A stretch of DNA of 64,000 bases. Origin: Myxococcota bacterium. GTDB taxonomy: Bacteria; Myxococcota_A; UBA796; JAJRTE01. Made by a program: the position numbers and the translations under genes. The stretch is taken from positions 25,293 to 89,292 of the forward strand of contig JAJRTE010000224.1 in the NCBI GenBank assembly GCA_024278455.1. Direction: 5' to 3'. Under the pieces are notes generated by a model. The model ran no database searches. It had not been told where the DNA came from and was given only the letters and a program-made list of their open reading frames with translations. Positions 27,286-36,947 of this stretch are shown here, one piece after another; positions within the stretch are counted from its first letter, which is position 1, and every line of letters starts with the position of its first letter.

Positions 27286-29292
27286 TCATGGGTTGGCGCG
27301 CACGGTGATTCTTCGGGCCGGCGCGGGTGGCACGGCTGGTCCACGCGCGACGATCGTGGGCGCTGCACCCGGGGCTCGAGGTCTCGTCTCGCCGGTACGG
27401 ATCTTGTCGTACCATGTTCCGAGAGCGAGCAAGGTCCACAAGAGAACACCCTGGTCGGCTCGGTGCTGCGCGTGCGTCTCGAGGACTCGGTTCACGGTTG
27501 CCATGTCCAGCAGTCCGGATTGCTCGAGCCCCCTGCCGAGGATCACGTCCTGTGCCATGGGCAGGAGCGGCCCCCGGAACCAGGCGTTGTACGGGATGGT
27601 GAACCCGTGTTTCGGCCGGCGGACCAGGCTCCGCGGCAGGCGCTGCTCGAGCAGTCGCTTGAGGATGCGCTTTCCCTCTCCGCGGTAGAGCCTGAAAGCC
27701 GGGGGGAGCTGGAACGCGAATTCGACCACCCGGTAGTCGAGCAGGGGGCATCGCACCTCGAGGGCGTGGGCCATGCTCATCCGGTCCACCTTGGTGAGCA
27801 TGTCCCCGGGCAGGCTGGTGGCCAGGTCGGTGGCCTGGACAGCGGACAACGGATCCGTCCCCGCGGCCTCCTGGTAGGCAAGCCTTACGACCGCACCCGG
27901 GTCGTGACCGGCGATGGCCTGCTTCACATCGTCTCCGAGCAGTTGGAACAGCAGGTCGGGCTGGACGAATCCCTGGGTGCGCTGGTAGGCCAGCGCCACG
28001 TCCTCCGACAGGGTCTGCAGCAGGTGCACGCCTCGAGACCACCACCGGAAGCGGTCGGCCCACGGTGCCCGGCGTGCGGCTGTGGCGAGGAGTCGCCATG
28101 CCGGGCCGGGCAGCAGGCCGCGGAGCCGCCGTTCTCGCAACTCGGCCACGTATTTGTCATATCCGCCGAACGCCTCGTCTCCCCCGTCCCCCGATAGCGC
28201 CACTGTCACCCGCGCTCGAGTCGCTCGAGACAGGAGAAACGTCGGGAGTGCCGAGCTGTCCGCGTAGGGTTCGTCGAAGTGGTGGCACAAGGTTTCGAGT
28301 AGTCCGGCGGCGTCCGCTTCGACCGGCTCGGTGTGATGGTCGCAACCCAGTCGTGTCGCGACCTCTTGGGCGTAGGGCGATTCGTCGTCTTCGGGCACGG
28401 AGAACCCGATGGTGGTGGTCCGGACGGGCCGGGTCGCATGGCGGCACATTTCGCTGACGACCAGGCTCGAATCCACGCCTCCGGACAGGAACGCGCCGAG
28501 AGGGACGTCGGCGACCATGCGCAGCTTGACGGCGTCGGCCAGTAGGGCTTCGAGCTGTTCCAGCGCCGCTCCGATGCCGGGGCGGTCCTCCTCACCGAAC
28601 CGCCCGGCAGGCTCGAGGGGCACGCGCCAGTATCGCCACCGCCGCCGGCTGCCAGGTCCCATCAGCATGGCATGGGCAGGGGCGAGCTTCTCCACGCCCC
28701 GGTAGATGGTCCGGGGGTCCGGGACGTACAACATCACCAGGTAGTCCGAGAGCGCCACCGGGTCGATCTCGCCACGGAAACCGGGCAGGGCGGTGAGTGC
28801 CTTCAACTCGGACGCGAAATGGAGACGCCGGCCGTCCTCCCAGACATACAGCGGCTTCTTGCCCAGCCGGTCTCGAGCGAGGAACAAGGTGTGCTCCCGC
28901 TGGTCGTAGATGGCGAATGCGAACATGCCGTTGAGCCGGTCCAGGCAGGCGGACCCGTCTCGGCGATATAGCTCGAGCAAGACCTCGGTGTCGGTCCGGG
29001 TTCGGAAACGAACCCCACCGGCCTCCAGGTCGTCGCGCAGCGCTCGAAAGTTGTAGACCTCGCCGTTGTAGGTGATCCAGTAGCGGCCGTCCGGTGTGCT
29101 CATGGGCTGGTGGCCCGCCGGGCCAAGGTCCAGGATGCTCAGGCGCCTGTGGCCCAGGCAGGCCGCGCCGAGGCTTACGACGCCTCCATCGTCAGGCCCC
29201 CGGTGGACCAGCGTTTCCGTCATGGTCAACACCAGGTCCGGGTCCACCCACCCTCGAGGGTCTCGATCGAAAATGCCTGCAATGCCACACAT
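27286..29292 (-). CDS. asnB: Asparagine synthetase-like amidotransferase of the polysaccharide locus
   Basis: This 668-residue protein starts MCGIAGIFDRDPRG, so after Met removal Cys is the N-terminal glutaminase nucleophile; HRRLSILDLGPAGHQPM, NGEVYNF and the synthetase ATP loop GAFLSGGVDSSLVVSE follow. It uses glutamine to amidate an acyl-adenylated substrate. AsnB paralogues in exosortase-A-type exopolysaccharide operons probably amidate a sugar or peptide of the polymer rather than free aspartate (family knowledge, not shown here). ATG 29292 is fixed by the Cys2 requirement; an open frame extends upstream but reads out-of-family sequence. It is the last gene of the minus-strand operon. 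Confidence 0.85.
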   Translation of the reverse strand: MCGIAGIFDRDPRGWVDPDLVLTMTETLVHRGPDDGGVVSLGAACLGHRRLSILDLGPAGHQPMSTPDGRYWITYNGEVYNFRALRDDLEAGGVRFRTRTDTEVLLELYRRDGSACLDRLNGMFAFAIYDQREHTLFLARDRLGKKPLYVWEDGRRLHFASELKALTALPGFRGEIDPVALSDYLVMLYVPDPRTIYRGVEKLAPAHAMLMGPGSRRRWRYWRVPLEPAGRFGEEDRPGIGAALEQLEALLADAVKLRMVADVPLGAFLSGGVDSSLVVSEMCRHATRPVRTTTIGFSVPEDDESPYAQEVATRLGCDHHTEPVEADAAGLLETLCHHFDEPYADSSALPTFLLSRATRARVTVALSGDGGDEAFGGYDKYVAELRERRLRGLLPGPAWRLLATAARRAPWADRFRWWSRGVHLLQTLSEDVALAYQRTQGFVQPDLLFQLLGDDVKQAIAGHDPGAVVRLAYQEAAGTDPLSAVQATDLATSLPGDMLTKVDRMSMAHALEVRCPLLDYRVVEFAFQLPPAFRLYRGEGKRILKRLLEQRLPRSLVRRPKHGFTIPYNAWFRGPLLPMAQDVILGRGLEQSGLLDMATVNRVLETHAQHRADQGVLLWTLLALGTWYDKIRTGETRPRAPGAAPTIVARGPAVPPAPARRITVRANP

Positions 29293-29498
29293 GATGTCCC
29301 ATCCGACGTCGTTCGGTGCCGGGCACTCGGCTCGAGTCGAGCCGGGGCGGTGCACCCATTTTCGTTCAAGGTCGTGGAGCCGCTCCGTGCCGTTGCCAGT
29401 CCGGGCGGCCCGGGCAGACCGGCTCCGGCTGCGCCTTTCCGCCCACCTGTGGATCGTCGATGCGTCACCGCCCGGGAGGGCGGGGCCGCACCGCGGCG

Positions 29499-30638
29499 TC
29501 AGGCCCAGGGTGCCCGCGGTCCGGCGGCCTCCTCGTAGGCCCGTGCATACTGGTTGACCACCTGCTCGAGGCTGTATCGGGTCTCCACGAGCCGCCTCCC
29601 GGCGGCGCCGAGGCGCCCCCCCAGGGCGGGGTCGCTGGCGACTCGAACGAGCGCGTCGCCGAGCGCGGCAGGGTTCTTGACCGGGACCAGCAGCCCGGTC
29701 ACCCCGTCCGCCACGATATCGACCGTCCCGCCCACCGGCGTGGTGACCACCGGCAGCCTCGCCGCCATGGCCTCGAGGATCGCGCCCGACACGCCCTCGT
29801 AGAGGGAGGGTTGGGCGTAGATGTCCATGGCCCGGTAGAGAGCCGGCACGTCGAGCTGCTGTCCGGCGAACACGATGTGGCTGGAGCAGGGCAGGGCGGC
29901 GGCCCGGTCCGCCAGGTCGCCCGCCAACGGCCCGCCACCCACCACCAGCAGCTTCAGCCGCGGCTCCTTCGCCACCGCAACGGCCATGGCCTCGAGCAAC
30001 GTGCCGTGGTCCTTGACCGGGTCGAGTCGAGCCACGATGCCCACCACGATGTCGTCCGCGGAGAGGCCGAACCGTCCACGCACCGCGACACGGTCCACCG
30101 GCCGGTCGAAACGGTCCAGGTCGATGCCGTCCGCTATCAGGTCGACGTTGGCCGGGTCCAGGTGGAGCAGGCTGCACATCGCGTCGCGCATGGCGTCGCT
30201 ACGGGCCACCACCTTGTCCACGTACCGGAGCAGGAGCCGTTGCACCACTACCCGCCGCTTTCGCTCAGGCCCCAGTTCGCCGGCGTTCATCCCGTCGAAG
30301 GAGTGGAGACGCCCCGGTACTCGAGCCGCCAGGGAAGGGACGACCCCCTCGAGGAAAGTGGCCCAGTTGCGGGTGTGCACCACGTCGGGGCGTTCCCGCA
30401 GCATGAGACGAGCGATGCGGGGATAGATCTGGACGTCGGTGCCGGGTCCCTTGTCGAAGTAGACCACGCGGGCGGCGCCCGGCTCGAGTTCAGGCTCGAG
30501 TTCGTCCACCCTGGTGAGGCTCACGATGAGGTGGTCGAACCGCGTGCTGTCCATGCGGTTGCAGAGCTTCACGGCCAGGGTCTCGATTCCCCCGACGCCC
30601 AGGCCGTAGAGTATGTGACAGATCTTCAGGCGCTTCAT
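29499..30638 (-). CDS. Glycosyltransferase family 4 (exosortase-associated type)
   Basis: This 379-residue protein opens KICHILYGLGVGGIETLAVK, the GG loop of GT-B enzymes. C-terminal motifs are IVARLDPVKDHGTLLEAM and YEGVSGAILEAMAARLPVV (the E-x7-E nucleotide-sugar region). The closest picture is the GT4 protein of PEP-CTERM/EpsH1-type clusters. It would add a sugar from a nucleotide donor to the growing repeat unit; donor and acceptor are unknown. GAGGAGC precedes ATG 30638. The 206-nt gap to the AsnB gene contains no further gene. Confidence 0.85.
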   Translation of the reverse strand: MKRLKICHILYGLGVGGIETLAVKLCNRMDSTRFDHLIVSLTRVDELEPELEPGAARVVYFDKGPGTDVQIYPRIARLMLRERPDVVHTRNWATFLEGVVPSLAARVPGRLHSFDGMNAGELGPERKRRVVVQRLLLRYVDKVVARSDAMRDAMCSLLHLDPANVDLIADGIDLDRFDRPVDRVAVRGRFGLSADDIVVGIVARLDPVKDHGTLLEAMAVAVAKEPRLKLLVVGGGPLAGDLADRAAALPCSSHIVFAGQQLDVPALYRAMDIYAQPSLYEGVSGAILEAMAARLPVVTTPVGGTVDIVADGVTGLLVPVKNPAALGDALVRVASDPALGGRLGAAGRRLVETRYSLEQVVNQYARAYEEAAGPRAPWA

Positions 30639-30712
30639 GCGTTGCTCCTCGTGGCTGCTTCTTGTCCGGGCTGCTGGTGCCCAGGGGGACGGAGCGGGCG
30701 TCTGCCCCTGGG

Positions 30713-32128
30713 TCACGGTTCGTGCCACACGTTCAGCGGCGGCTCCCCCAGGTCCGGCGCCACGACACCGGTCACCCCGGGCCGGGGTTCGAACACCTTG
30801 CCCTCGTTCGGATCCGGCGGGGGCGGGTTGTCCTTCAGCCAGTCCCCTACCACGGTCGGCATGATCCCGGCGAGAATGATGACCCAGTACAGGACTTCGA
30901 TCTCCGTCAGGTCCTGGAAGAGCCCGGTGACGATGCAGCCCAGGATGCCGATTTCGAGCCCGTAGGACTGGTAGCGCCAGAAATGATCCATGGGCCGCTT
31001 CCCCAGTTTCTTGCGCATGCGCGACAGGGAGTAGGGCACGCTGATCACCATGAGGCACCAGGGGATGAAGGTCGCCAGGCCGTTCGACACCAGGATGTCC
31101 AGGATGACACTGTGACACACCCGGTAGCGGTGGAACAGGTCGTCGAACAGGTCATCGTCGATCTTGCCGTACCATATCGGGTAGGCATACCATCCGTGTA
31201 TGCGGCCGAAGTTCTGCCGGCCGACCCCGAGCACGGGGTGGTCCTTGAACACGGCCCAGGCGACCGTCCACACCTTGATGCGCTGGTCGGCCGACCGCTC
31301 CCGCTTCTCGCCGGTCTCCTGGTTCTCCTTGCTGAAAATGGTCTCCATGCGGTTGGTGAACTCCGCCGGGGCCGCGAAAGTCAACGCCAGCGCGAGAGGT
31401 ATCGCGGCAAGCACGTAGTGGGTTTTCTTGCGTGCCCGCGCGAACATCAGGGACAAGCTCACCACGGCTCCCAGGAACCCGGAGCGCGACTCGGTGAAGG
31501 TGAGCACCACGAGGTAGAGTGGGGCGAACAGTACTCCGCTCAGGCTGATCCACTTGTTGGGGTGATAGAAGCGGTACATGGCCATGGGAAACATCAGGTT
31601 CAGGAGCGCGGCAAGCCCCGACGAATCGGCGAAATCGCCCCCGCCGACGTTCTCGAGCCGGTAGTTGCCCCGAAAGTACTGGTCCATTCCCCATACCGCG
31701 AGGAAATTGACCCCCCAGAAGAGCACTTCCTGGAACAGCCGGAACCGCCTGGCGGTGTTCAGGATCTGGATCATCAAGAACAGGAAGATCATGTACTTGA
31801 GGAACTTCTGGTTCGATTCCCAGGATGCTCGCCGGCTGGCCTCGGCGAAGGCCGTGGACAGGGTCATCGTGAACACCACCACGGCGTACAGCCAGAACTG
31901 GACCGGGATGCGCCTGGCGTTCTGGCGGGGATCTCGGACCCGCAGGAGCCAACTGCACAGGGTAACGATGGAAGTCGTCAGCGCGAACCGAGCGTCGAGC
32001 ATGCCCCACGTCAACACCTCGAGACGGACGAAGGAGATCAAGGCGAAGAACAGCACGCCCACGAATGGCTCGAGAAGGATGGCCACCATGACCACGGGAA
32101 TCATCAGTTTGATGAGCAGGATCCGCAC
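30713..32128 (-). CDS. O-antigen-ligase-like multispan protein
   Basis: This 471-residue protein has about ten membrane helices (MIPVVMVAILLEPFVGVLFF, YAVVVFTMTLSTAFAEASRR), a periplasmic loop with GTFxESRSG-type VLTFTESRSGFLGAVV and the Wzy/WaaL-like region HPVLGVGRQNFGRI. It resembles the probable O-glycosylation ligase of exosortase-A loci more than a chromosomal WaaL. It would join polysaccharide to a lipid or protein acceptor at the periplasmic face. The GTG start at 32128 is favoured because the first hydrophobic helix begins at once and GGGAG precedes it; the GTG at 32182 is an alternative. Confidence 0.75.
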   Translation of the reverse strand: MRILLIKLMIPVVMVAILLEPFVGVLFFALISFVRLEVLTWGMLDARFALTTSIVTLCSWLLRVRDPRQNARRIPVQFWLYAVVVFTMTLSTAFAEASRRASWESNQKFLKYMIFLFLMIQILNTARRFRLFQEVLFWGVNFLAVWGMDQYFRGNYRLENVGGGDFADSSGLAALLNLMFPMAMYRFYHPNKWISLSGVLFAPLYLVVLTFTESRSGFLGAVVSLSLMFARARKKTHYVLAAIPLALALTFAAPAEFTNRMETIFSKENQETGEKRERSADQRIKVWTVAWAVFKDHPVLGVGRQNFGRIHGWYAYPIWYGKIDDDLFDDLFHRYRVCHSVILDILVSNGLATFIPWCLMVISVPYSLSRMRKKLGKRPMDHFWRYQSYGLEIGILGCIVTGLFQDLTEIEVLYWVIILAGIMPTVVGDWLKDNPPPPDPNEGKVFEPRPGVTGVVAPDLGEPPLNVWHEP

Positions 32129-32144
32129 GGCGTCTCCCGGTCGG

Positions 32145-33287
32145 TCACGCGGTCTTGCGCTGCCTGGTGCTCCCCCAGTCACGGTTCCCGGTCAGAGCAC
32201 GGAGCAGTCCTCGAGCCGCGGCGAAGTTCTCGAGCACGAAATAGAAGGGGAGGCTCAGCGCCGCACCTCCCTTGCCCTCGATCCGCCATCCGGCCAGGGC
32301 GAGGCCGTAGAACAGGGTCTGCGTGCCGAAGGCCAGGGCATGGACCCCGGAGACGGGCGCCAGCGCCATCGAGGAGCCCAGGGCCAGGCCCAGTGGGACG
32401 AAGGCGACCCAGCGCGAGACCTTGTGGCTGAAATAGGCGAACAGGGCCCATGGCTGGTCCGGCCCGGGCACCCCCTCCCCGGCGAGGAAGGCCTGGAAGT
32501 TGCCCTGCTCGACTCGAGTCTTGCGCCCGAATTCGAGACGCGCGTCGGCCGGGCTCTCCTCGTGGGCCACCGCACCCGGGTCGTACACCAGCCGGAACCC
32601 CTGCTTGACCACGTTCATGGAAATGACGAAGTCGTCGTTGATGATCTCCCCGGGGACTTCACGGAAACAGGCCTTGCGGATGGCGTACATGCCCCCGTCA
32701 GCACCGATGGTCGATCCCAGGAGCGACTCGGCCCACTGGATGAACCGCTCGTACCGGTAGTAGTGGCCCTGCGGCTCCCCAAGGGTGAACCCCGCCGGCT
32801 CGAGACGGACATCGCCGGTGACGCCGCCGATCGCCGGGTCGGCGAAATGGCTGACCAGGCGCTTCATCGCACCGGGCTCGATCATCACGTTGGCGTCGGA
32901 GAAGACGAGGATTTCGCCCCGTGCACGGGCCACGGCCCGGTTCAGCGTCGCCGTTTTTCCTGCTCGAGGCAGGTCCAGCACCTGGACGCCGCGCTTTTCG
33001 TATTCCCTGGCAAACGCCACGGTACGATCATCCGATCCGTCCGAGGCGATGATGATCTCCAGGCGATCTGCGGGATAGTCCAGGGCGAGGGCGTTTTCGA
33101 TCTTGTCACGAATGACGGTCTCCTCGTTCCATGCTGCAACAATGAGAGAGACGCTCGGCCGAATGTCGGCGCGGCGCCAGGGGCGGGGACGCAGCTTCGA
33201 GGCGGCGGCGAGCAGCAGTGGATACCCGGCGTAGGTGAAGGCCAGCCAGGTGGCGGAACTACAGAACACGATTGCAGTCAGCGACAT
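32145..33287 (-). CDS. Membrane glycosyltransferase family 2
   Basis: This 380-residue protein has an N-terminal membrane helix, then a GT-A domain with VSLIVAAWNEETVIRDKIEN, ASDGSDDRT, FSDAN, DDFVISMNV and a basic RKTRVEQGNF (QxxRW-like), and C-terminal helices (WVAFVPLGLALGSSMALAPV). This is the processive or polyprenyl-linked GT2 type that builds polysaccharide at the membrane. The donor sugar is not predictable. It lies 16 nt from the ligase-like gene and 24 nt after the FemAB-like gene, in one operon. Confidence 0.8.
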   Translation of the reverse strand: MSLTAIVFCSSATWLAFTYAGYPLLLAAASKLRPRPWRRADIRPSVSLIVAAWNEETVIRDKIENALALDYPADRLEIIIASDGSDDRTVAFAREYEKRGVQVLDLPRAGKTATLNRAVARARGEILVFSDANVMIEPGAMKRLVSHFADPAIGGVTGDVRLEPAGFTLGEPQGHYYRYERFIQWAESLLGSTIGADGGMYAIRKACFREVPGEIINDDFVISMNVVKQGFRLVYDPGAVAHEESPADARLEFGRKTRVEQGNFQAFLAGEGVPGPDQPWALFAYFSHKVSRWVAFVPLGLALGSSMALAPVSGVHALAFGTQTLFYGLALAGWRIEGKGGAALSLPFYFVLENFAAARGLLRALTGNRDWGSTRQRKTA

Positions 33288-33311
33288 GACACGCTCCAGC
33301 GTGAGGATCCG

Positions 33312-34334
33312 CTACTGGGGAAGCCAGCGTCGCACAGGCGGGCCGGCCAGGCGCGTGGCCCACAACGGCAGCTTCCGCCAGAGCCGTTCCAACATCTCCC
33401 GCCGGGCCTCGAGGCCGCCTGTTTCCGGCACACCAGGCCAGACGTGCCAGGCCAGCGGCACCTCCTCGGCTCCCCAATGTCTCTTGAACCGGTGATGCGC
33501 GCTCCCCGGAGCGCACCGCCCCAGGTCGAACCTCGTGAATCCGGCGTCCGTGGCGTCCGCCAGCATCTGCCAGTACATCCGCACATTGCCACACAGATGA
33601 TCGTGGGAACGCAGGGACGACGCCCACGGGACATCGACTTGGCTCCGAAACCGGAGCACGAGCCCCGCTGCGACCGGAAGCGTGCCCAGCCGCACGACGT
33701 AGATACGCGCCCGATCGGGGAAGCTCACGACCACGTCCCGGAACAGGAAGCGGTGCCATGCCGGACTGCCCAGCCGCTTCATGTTGCGAACGAAAACGTA
33801 GTGGAACGGTTCGACCAGTTCGCTTCGCCCGGCGGTGACTTCCAGGCCGACGCGGTTCGCTTTCCGCACTTGGTTGCGGAGCTTGGGACCGATCGTCTTC
33901 CAGAGAGCTTCCCTGTCGCCAGGCAATGCACGCACCATGGACACGCGGTGGGTGCGCGCAGGCAGCGCACACGCGGAGACATGACGGTGCCGCAGCTCGA
34001 GACGACCGGCGCCGATGTCTCGAGCCGTTCGGGTCGCCGCGTGCAACAGGGCGTCGCGAACCTCCGGACGGGGCGCTGCGATGCCGCCGTAGTTGACGAA
34101 TGGCAGCGACACCAGCGCGGGCCTCGAGAAGGGAATCCCCACGGCGATCATGGGCAGCACGCCGCGGATGCGCCCTTTCGATCGTGCGCTCAGGTAGAAC
34201 GGACGGTGCCCCAGGCGGGTGCCGAGCACGTGGCGCCAGGCCCACAGGTGGTAGACGGTCGCCTCCGGACACTGCCTGACAAACGTGTCCCAGGCGGCTG
34301 CATCGGTCTCGAGGTGTACCTGGACATCGATCAT
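33312..34334 (-). CDS. FemAB/GNAT-fold protein of exosortase-type loci
   Basis: This 340-residue protein matches the FemAB-like family found in XrtA-associated operons: tandem GNAT-type halves, e.g. GVLPMIAVGIPFSRPALVSL, LPFVNYGGI, KLRNQVRKANRVGLEV and FDLGRCAPGSAHHRFKRHWG. FemAB proteins transfer an amino acid from charged tRNA, but in these loci the substrate is thought to be a polysaccharide or lipid; the reaction is unknown. The start ATG 34334 overlaps the deacetylase stop as ATGA, so they are coupled. Confidence 0.8.
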   Translation of the reverse strand: MIDVQVHLETDAAAWDTFVRQCPEATVYHLWAWRHVLGTRLGHRPFYLSARSKGRIRGVLPMIAVGIPFSRPALVSLPFVNYGGIAAPRPEVRDALLHAATRTARDIGAGRLELRHRHVSACALPARTHRVSMVRALPGDREALWKTIGPKLRNQVRKANRVGLEVTAGRSELVEPFHYVFVRNMKRLGSPAWHRFLFRDVVVSFPDRARIYVVRLGTLPVAAGLVLRFRSQVDVPWASSLRSHDHLCGNVRMYWQMLADATDAGFTRFDLGRCAPGSAHHRFKRHWGAEEVPLAWHVWPGVPETGGLEARREMLERLWRKLPLWATRLAGPPVRRWLPQ

Positions 34335-35290
34335 GTGTCGGATCCTGTTTCGTACCGTGGCGCCGCCGTGCGGCTCCAGGCGCCCCGGCGGCCAGGCATG
34401 CTCCCCCGCTCCAGCGCTGGTGCGTCCAGGACGGCGGCGGGTTCGTCCGGCAGCGAGGCAACGATGTCCCGGAGCGGACCGAACCGGCGCAGGGCCAGCA
34501 GGCGCGCCAGCCGATCGAACGTCTTGTGCTGGTTCACCGAATGTCGCCACCAACGAAGCCGATCGCGGGTGAGTCGCGGCTGCGTCGTGTCGATCTCCCA
34601 CGGATGGACATAGACGAACGCCGGTTGCTGCTCGATGCGGTTTACATACCAGGTGGCCGCGACGGTCGCTGCGAAGGGATAGAGGCGGAAGTACCCCCCC
34701 CCGGCCACGGGTAGGTTGAACCCTGCCAGCGATATCGTGGTCGGCGGCAACTCGACCAGGGAACGTCCGCCGGCCGTCCGGAACCGGTACGGAAACCGTG
34801 GGGCCCCGGGAATGCCGTAACGGTCGTGGCGGACCGGGAAGATGCTCGAGTCGTACTGGAAACCCAGCTCGGCAAGGATGTCCAGCGCCCACAGGGTCTG
34901 TCGCGTGATGGAATAGGTCGGCGCGCGGTAGCCGGCAACGGCCTCGCCGGTAATGTCCTCCAGCAGCTTCTTGCTCCCGCCGGCGTCTTCCCGGAATCGT
35001 TGCCTGCACTGGTGGTAGATGAGCCTGTGATGGTAACCGTGGGAGGCGATCTCGTGGCCGGCTCGATGGACCTGCCGGACGAGGTCGGGGTGACGTTCGG
35101 CCACCCAGCCGAGCACGAAGAAGGTCGCCTTCACCCGGTGCCGGTCCAGCAGTGCCAGCAACCTCTCGACGTTGGGACCGACACGGGGCTCGAAACCGGA
35201 CCAGGACGATGGGTCTATCTCTCCCTCGAACGCACTGGCATGGAACGCCTCTTCCACGTCGATGCTCATGCCGTTCAGAATCCTCGCCAT
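34331..35290 (-). CDS. XrtA-type polysaccharide deacetylase
   Basis: This 319-residue NodB-homology protein starts GMSIDVEEAFHASAF, matching the MTVDVEDYF start of the exosortase-A subfamily. The metal triad is provided by the first Asp and by SHGYHHRLIYH; RAPTYSITRQTLWALDIL and the C-terminal GGGYFRLYP/HPWEID stretch (DUF3473-like) complete the family picture. It would remove acetyl groups from a polysaccharide. The deacetylase stop overlaps the FemAB-like start, and its own start is 4 nt after the sugar-transferase gene. Confidence 0.88.
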   Translation of the reverse strand: MARILNGMSIDVEEAFHASAFEGEIDPSSWSGFEPRVGPNVERLLALLDRHRVKATFFVLGWVAERHPDLVRQVHRAGHEIASHGYHHRLIYHQCRQRFREDAGGSKKLLEDITGEAVAGYRAPTYSITRQTLWALDILAELGFQYDSSIFPVRHDRYGIPGAPRFPYRFRTAGGRSLVELPPTTISLAGFNLPVAGGGYFRLYPFAATVAATWYVNRIEQQPAFVYVHPWEIDTTQPRLTRDRLRWWRHSVNQHKTFDRLARLLALRRFGPLRDIVASLPDEPAAVLDAPALERGSMPGRRGAWSRTAAPRYETGSDT

Positions 35291-35294
35291 GCCA

Positions 35295-36914
35295 TCAGCT
35301 CCCGCCGGTGCGCAACCGGATCATCGAGATATCGGGCCCGCCAGGCTCCGTGGGCGACGGGGACGGGGGGTGGCTCCCCGGTTCAGGCACATGCCGCCTC
35401 GCAGACTCGTGTCGATTCCCGAACACGATCATCTTGAACGTCTCGACCATGATCACCATGTCCGATACCAGGCTGAAGTGCTTGACATAGAACAGGTCGT
35501 ACGAGAGCTTGGTCATCGCGTGTTCCGCCCTGGCGTCGGGAAACATGATCTGCGCCCATCCCGTCAGCCCCGGCTTCACGATGTGCCTCAGGTTGTAGTA
35601 GCAATCGGCCCCGGAAAAGGCGCGCACGTATTCCGGCAGTTCCGGCCTCGGGCCGACCAGGGACATCTGGCCCCGCAGGACATTGACCAACTGGGGTAGT
35701 TCGTCCAGCTTGGTCTTCCGGATGATTCGGCCGACTCGAGTCACCTTGCCGCCGGTCATCGAGCGCCACTTGTACAGCTTGTAGATGCGGCCACCTCGCC
35801 CGACACGCTGCTGCACGAAAAGCAACGGAAGCCCGGAGTCGAGGAAGATGGCCACTGGCACAAGAACGAGGAAGGGGATGGCCAGCACGAAAATCACGAA
35901 GGCCAGCAGGCGTTCCCAAACATCCTTGATGGCCAGGGACAGCTTGTCGATGGTGTACCGCTCATGGGAGAAGAAGAGCGGTCCGGCAGGGTCGCCAAGG
36001 TACACTCGCCCGGTCAACCGTTCGTAGTAGTCGAGCCCCCCAGTTACGGCCACGCCCCGGAGTTTCAGCGCCACGAGACCACGCAGGAGACCCTGGATGT
36101 CATCGTACCTGCCAGGCGCGCCGGCGAAACGCTCCGGACCCGAATCCGAATGTCCACTTCCGGAAGACCGCCCCTGCTTGTAGGCATCCAGTGGCACGAG
36201 GTTGCTCGCAGCCCGCCCGTCGTGTACCGGAATCGATACGTCGAACCGGTCGGGAAACGGCACGTTGTCGAAGGCGAGCACGATCGTTTCCACCGAGTTC
36301 TTGATCGTGTTCAACCGGTCGTCGGGCCCGGCGTCGCCCGGATCGATCGCCGTGTCGCCCTTGCCCGCACGGTGCACCCAGTTAATTGCCGCCTCGACCA
36401 TCTCCGGATCTTCTATCAACGTCTGCTGATAGTCTCCTTCCCGGAGTTCCCGTCGAATGGCGTCCCCGATGGCGCTGTCGCCAAGCACGAGCACGCGCTC
36501 CTTCTTCAGGTGCCGCTCGAGAAGCGGCCGGAAGTACTTGTACTGGATCAGAAACGACAGCGACACGGTGGCCAGGGCCGTGAAGAACACCACGCGGCCC
36601 TGCGTGCGGTCCGGCATGAGCGCGGAGGCCAGGCCATAGAGCACGACCGCGACCAGGAACGCCTTGGCCAGTCGCGGCAGAAGACGGCGCTTGTCCGTCA
36701 AAACCCCTACGTAATAGAGATCGTTGAGGAAAAGAGCGAGCCACAGGATCGCCGTGTAGAGAAACAGCTTGAAGCCGACTTCCGCCGGCGCTGCCTGGTC
36801 CCACCCCGGAGTCCAGCAGTAGCGTATGATCATGGGTATGGCCACGGCCAGGAAACAGAGGGTGATTTCGGCTCCAATCAAGAACCGGCTCTTGTTGTCG
36901 TTGACCGTGCCCAT
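35295..36914 (-). CDS. Polyprenyl-phosphate sugar-1-phosphate transferase (EpsB/WbaP type)
   Basis: This 539-residue protein has an N-terminal half with about four membrane helices and a Rossmann-like cytoplasmic segment (RVLVLGDSAIGDAIRREL). The C-terminal catalytic domain carries the initiating-transferase signature (FVQQRVGRGGRIYKLYKWRS, KTKLDELPQLVNVLRGQMSL, VGPRPELPEYV, KPGLTGWAQI). It loads the first sugar phosphate on undecaprenyl phosphate to initiate the repeat unit. The Asp/Gly-rich insert around residues 195-260 is longer than usual. GGGGGC-type purines precede ATG 36914. Confidence 0.88.
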   Translation of the reverse strand: MGTVNDNKSRFLIGAEITLCFLAVAIPMIIRYCWTPGWDQAAPAEVGFKLFLYTAILWLALFLNDLYYVGVLTDKRRLLPRLAKAFLVAVVLYGLASALMPDRTQGRVVFFTALATVSLSFLIQYKYFRPLLERHLKKERVLVLGDSAIGDAIRRELREGDYQQTLIEDPEMVEAAINWVHRAGKGDTAIDPGDAGPDDRLNTIKNSVETIVLAFDNVPFPDRFDVSIPVHDGRAASNLVPLDAYKQGRSSGSGHSDSGPERFAGAPGRYDDIQGLLRGLVALKLRGVAVTGGLDYYERLTGRVYLGDPAGPLFFSHERYTIDKLSLAIKDVWERLLAFVIFVLAIPFLVLVPVAIFLDSGLPLLFVQQRVGRGGRIYKLYKWRSMTGGKVTRVGRIIRKTKLDELPQLVNVLRGQMSLVGPRPELPEYVRAFSGADCYYNLRHIVKPGLTGWAQIMFPDARAEHAMTKLSYDLFYVKHFSLVSDMVIMVETFKMIVFGNRHESARRHVPEPGSHPPSPSPTEPGGPDISMIRLRTGGS

Positions 36915-36947
36915 GTTGCCAGCCCCCTTCGTTGATGTGCTCCGTGA

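Noticed and set aside
29293..30177. Upstream extension of the AsnB-like reading frame
   Set aside because: The protein must begin MCGIAG to expose the catalytic Cys, and the extension overlaps the glycosyltransferase in another frame with low-complexity Arg/Gly sequence.
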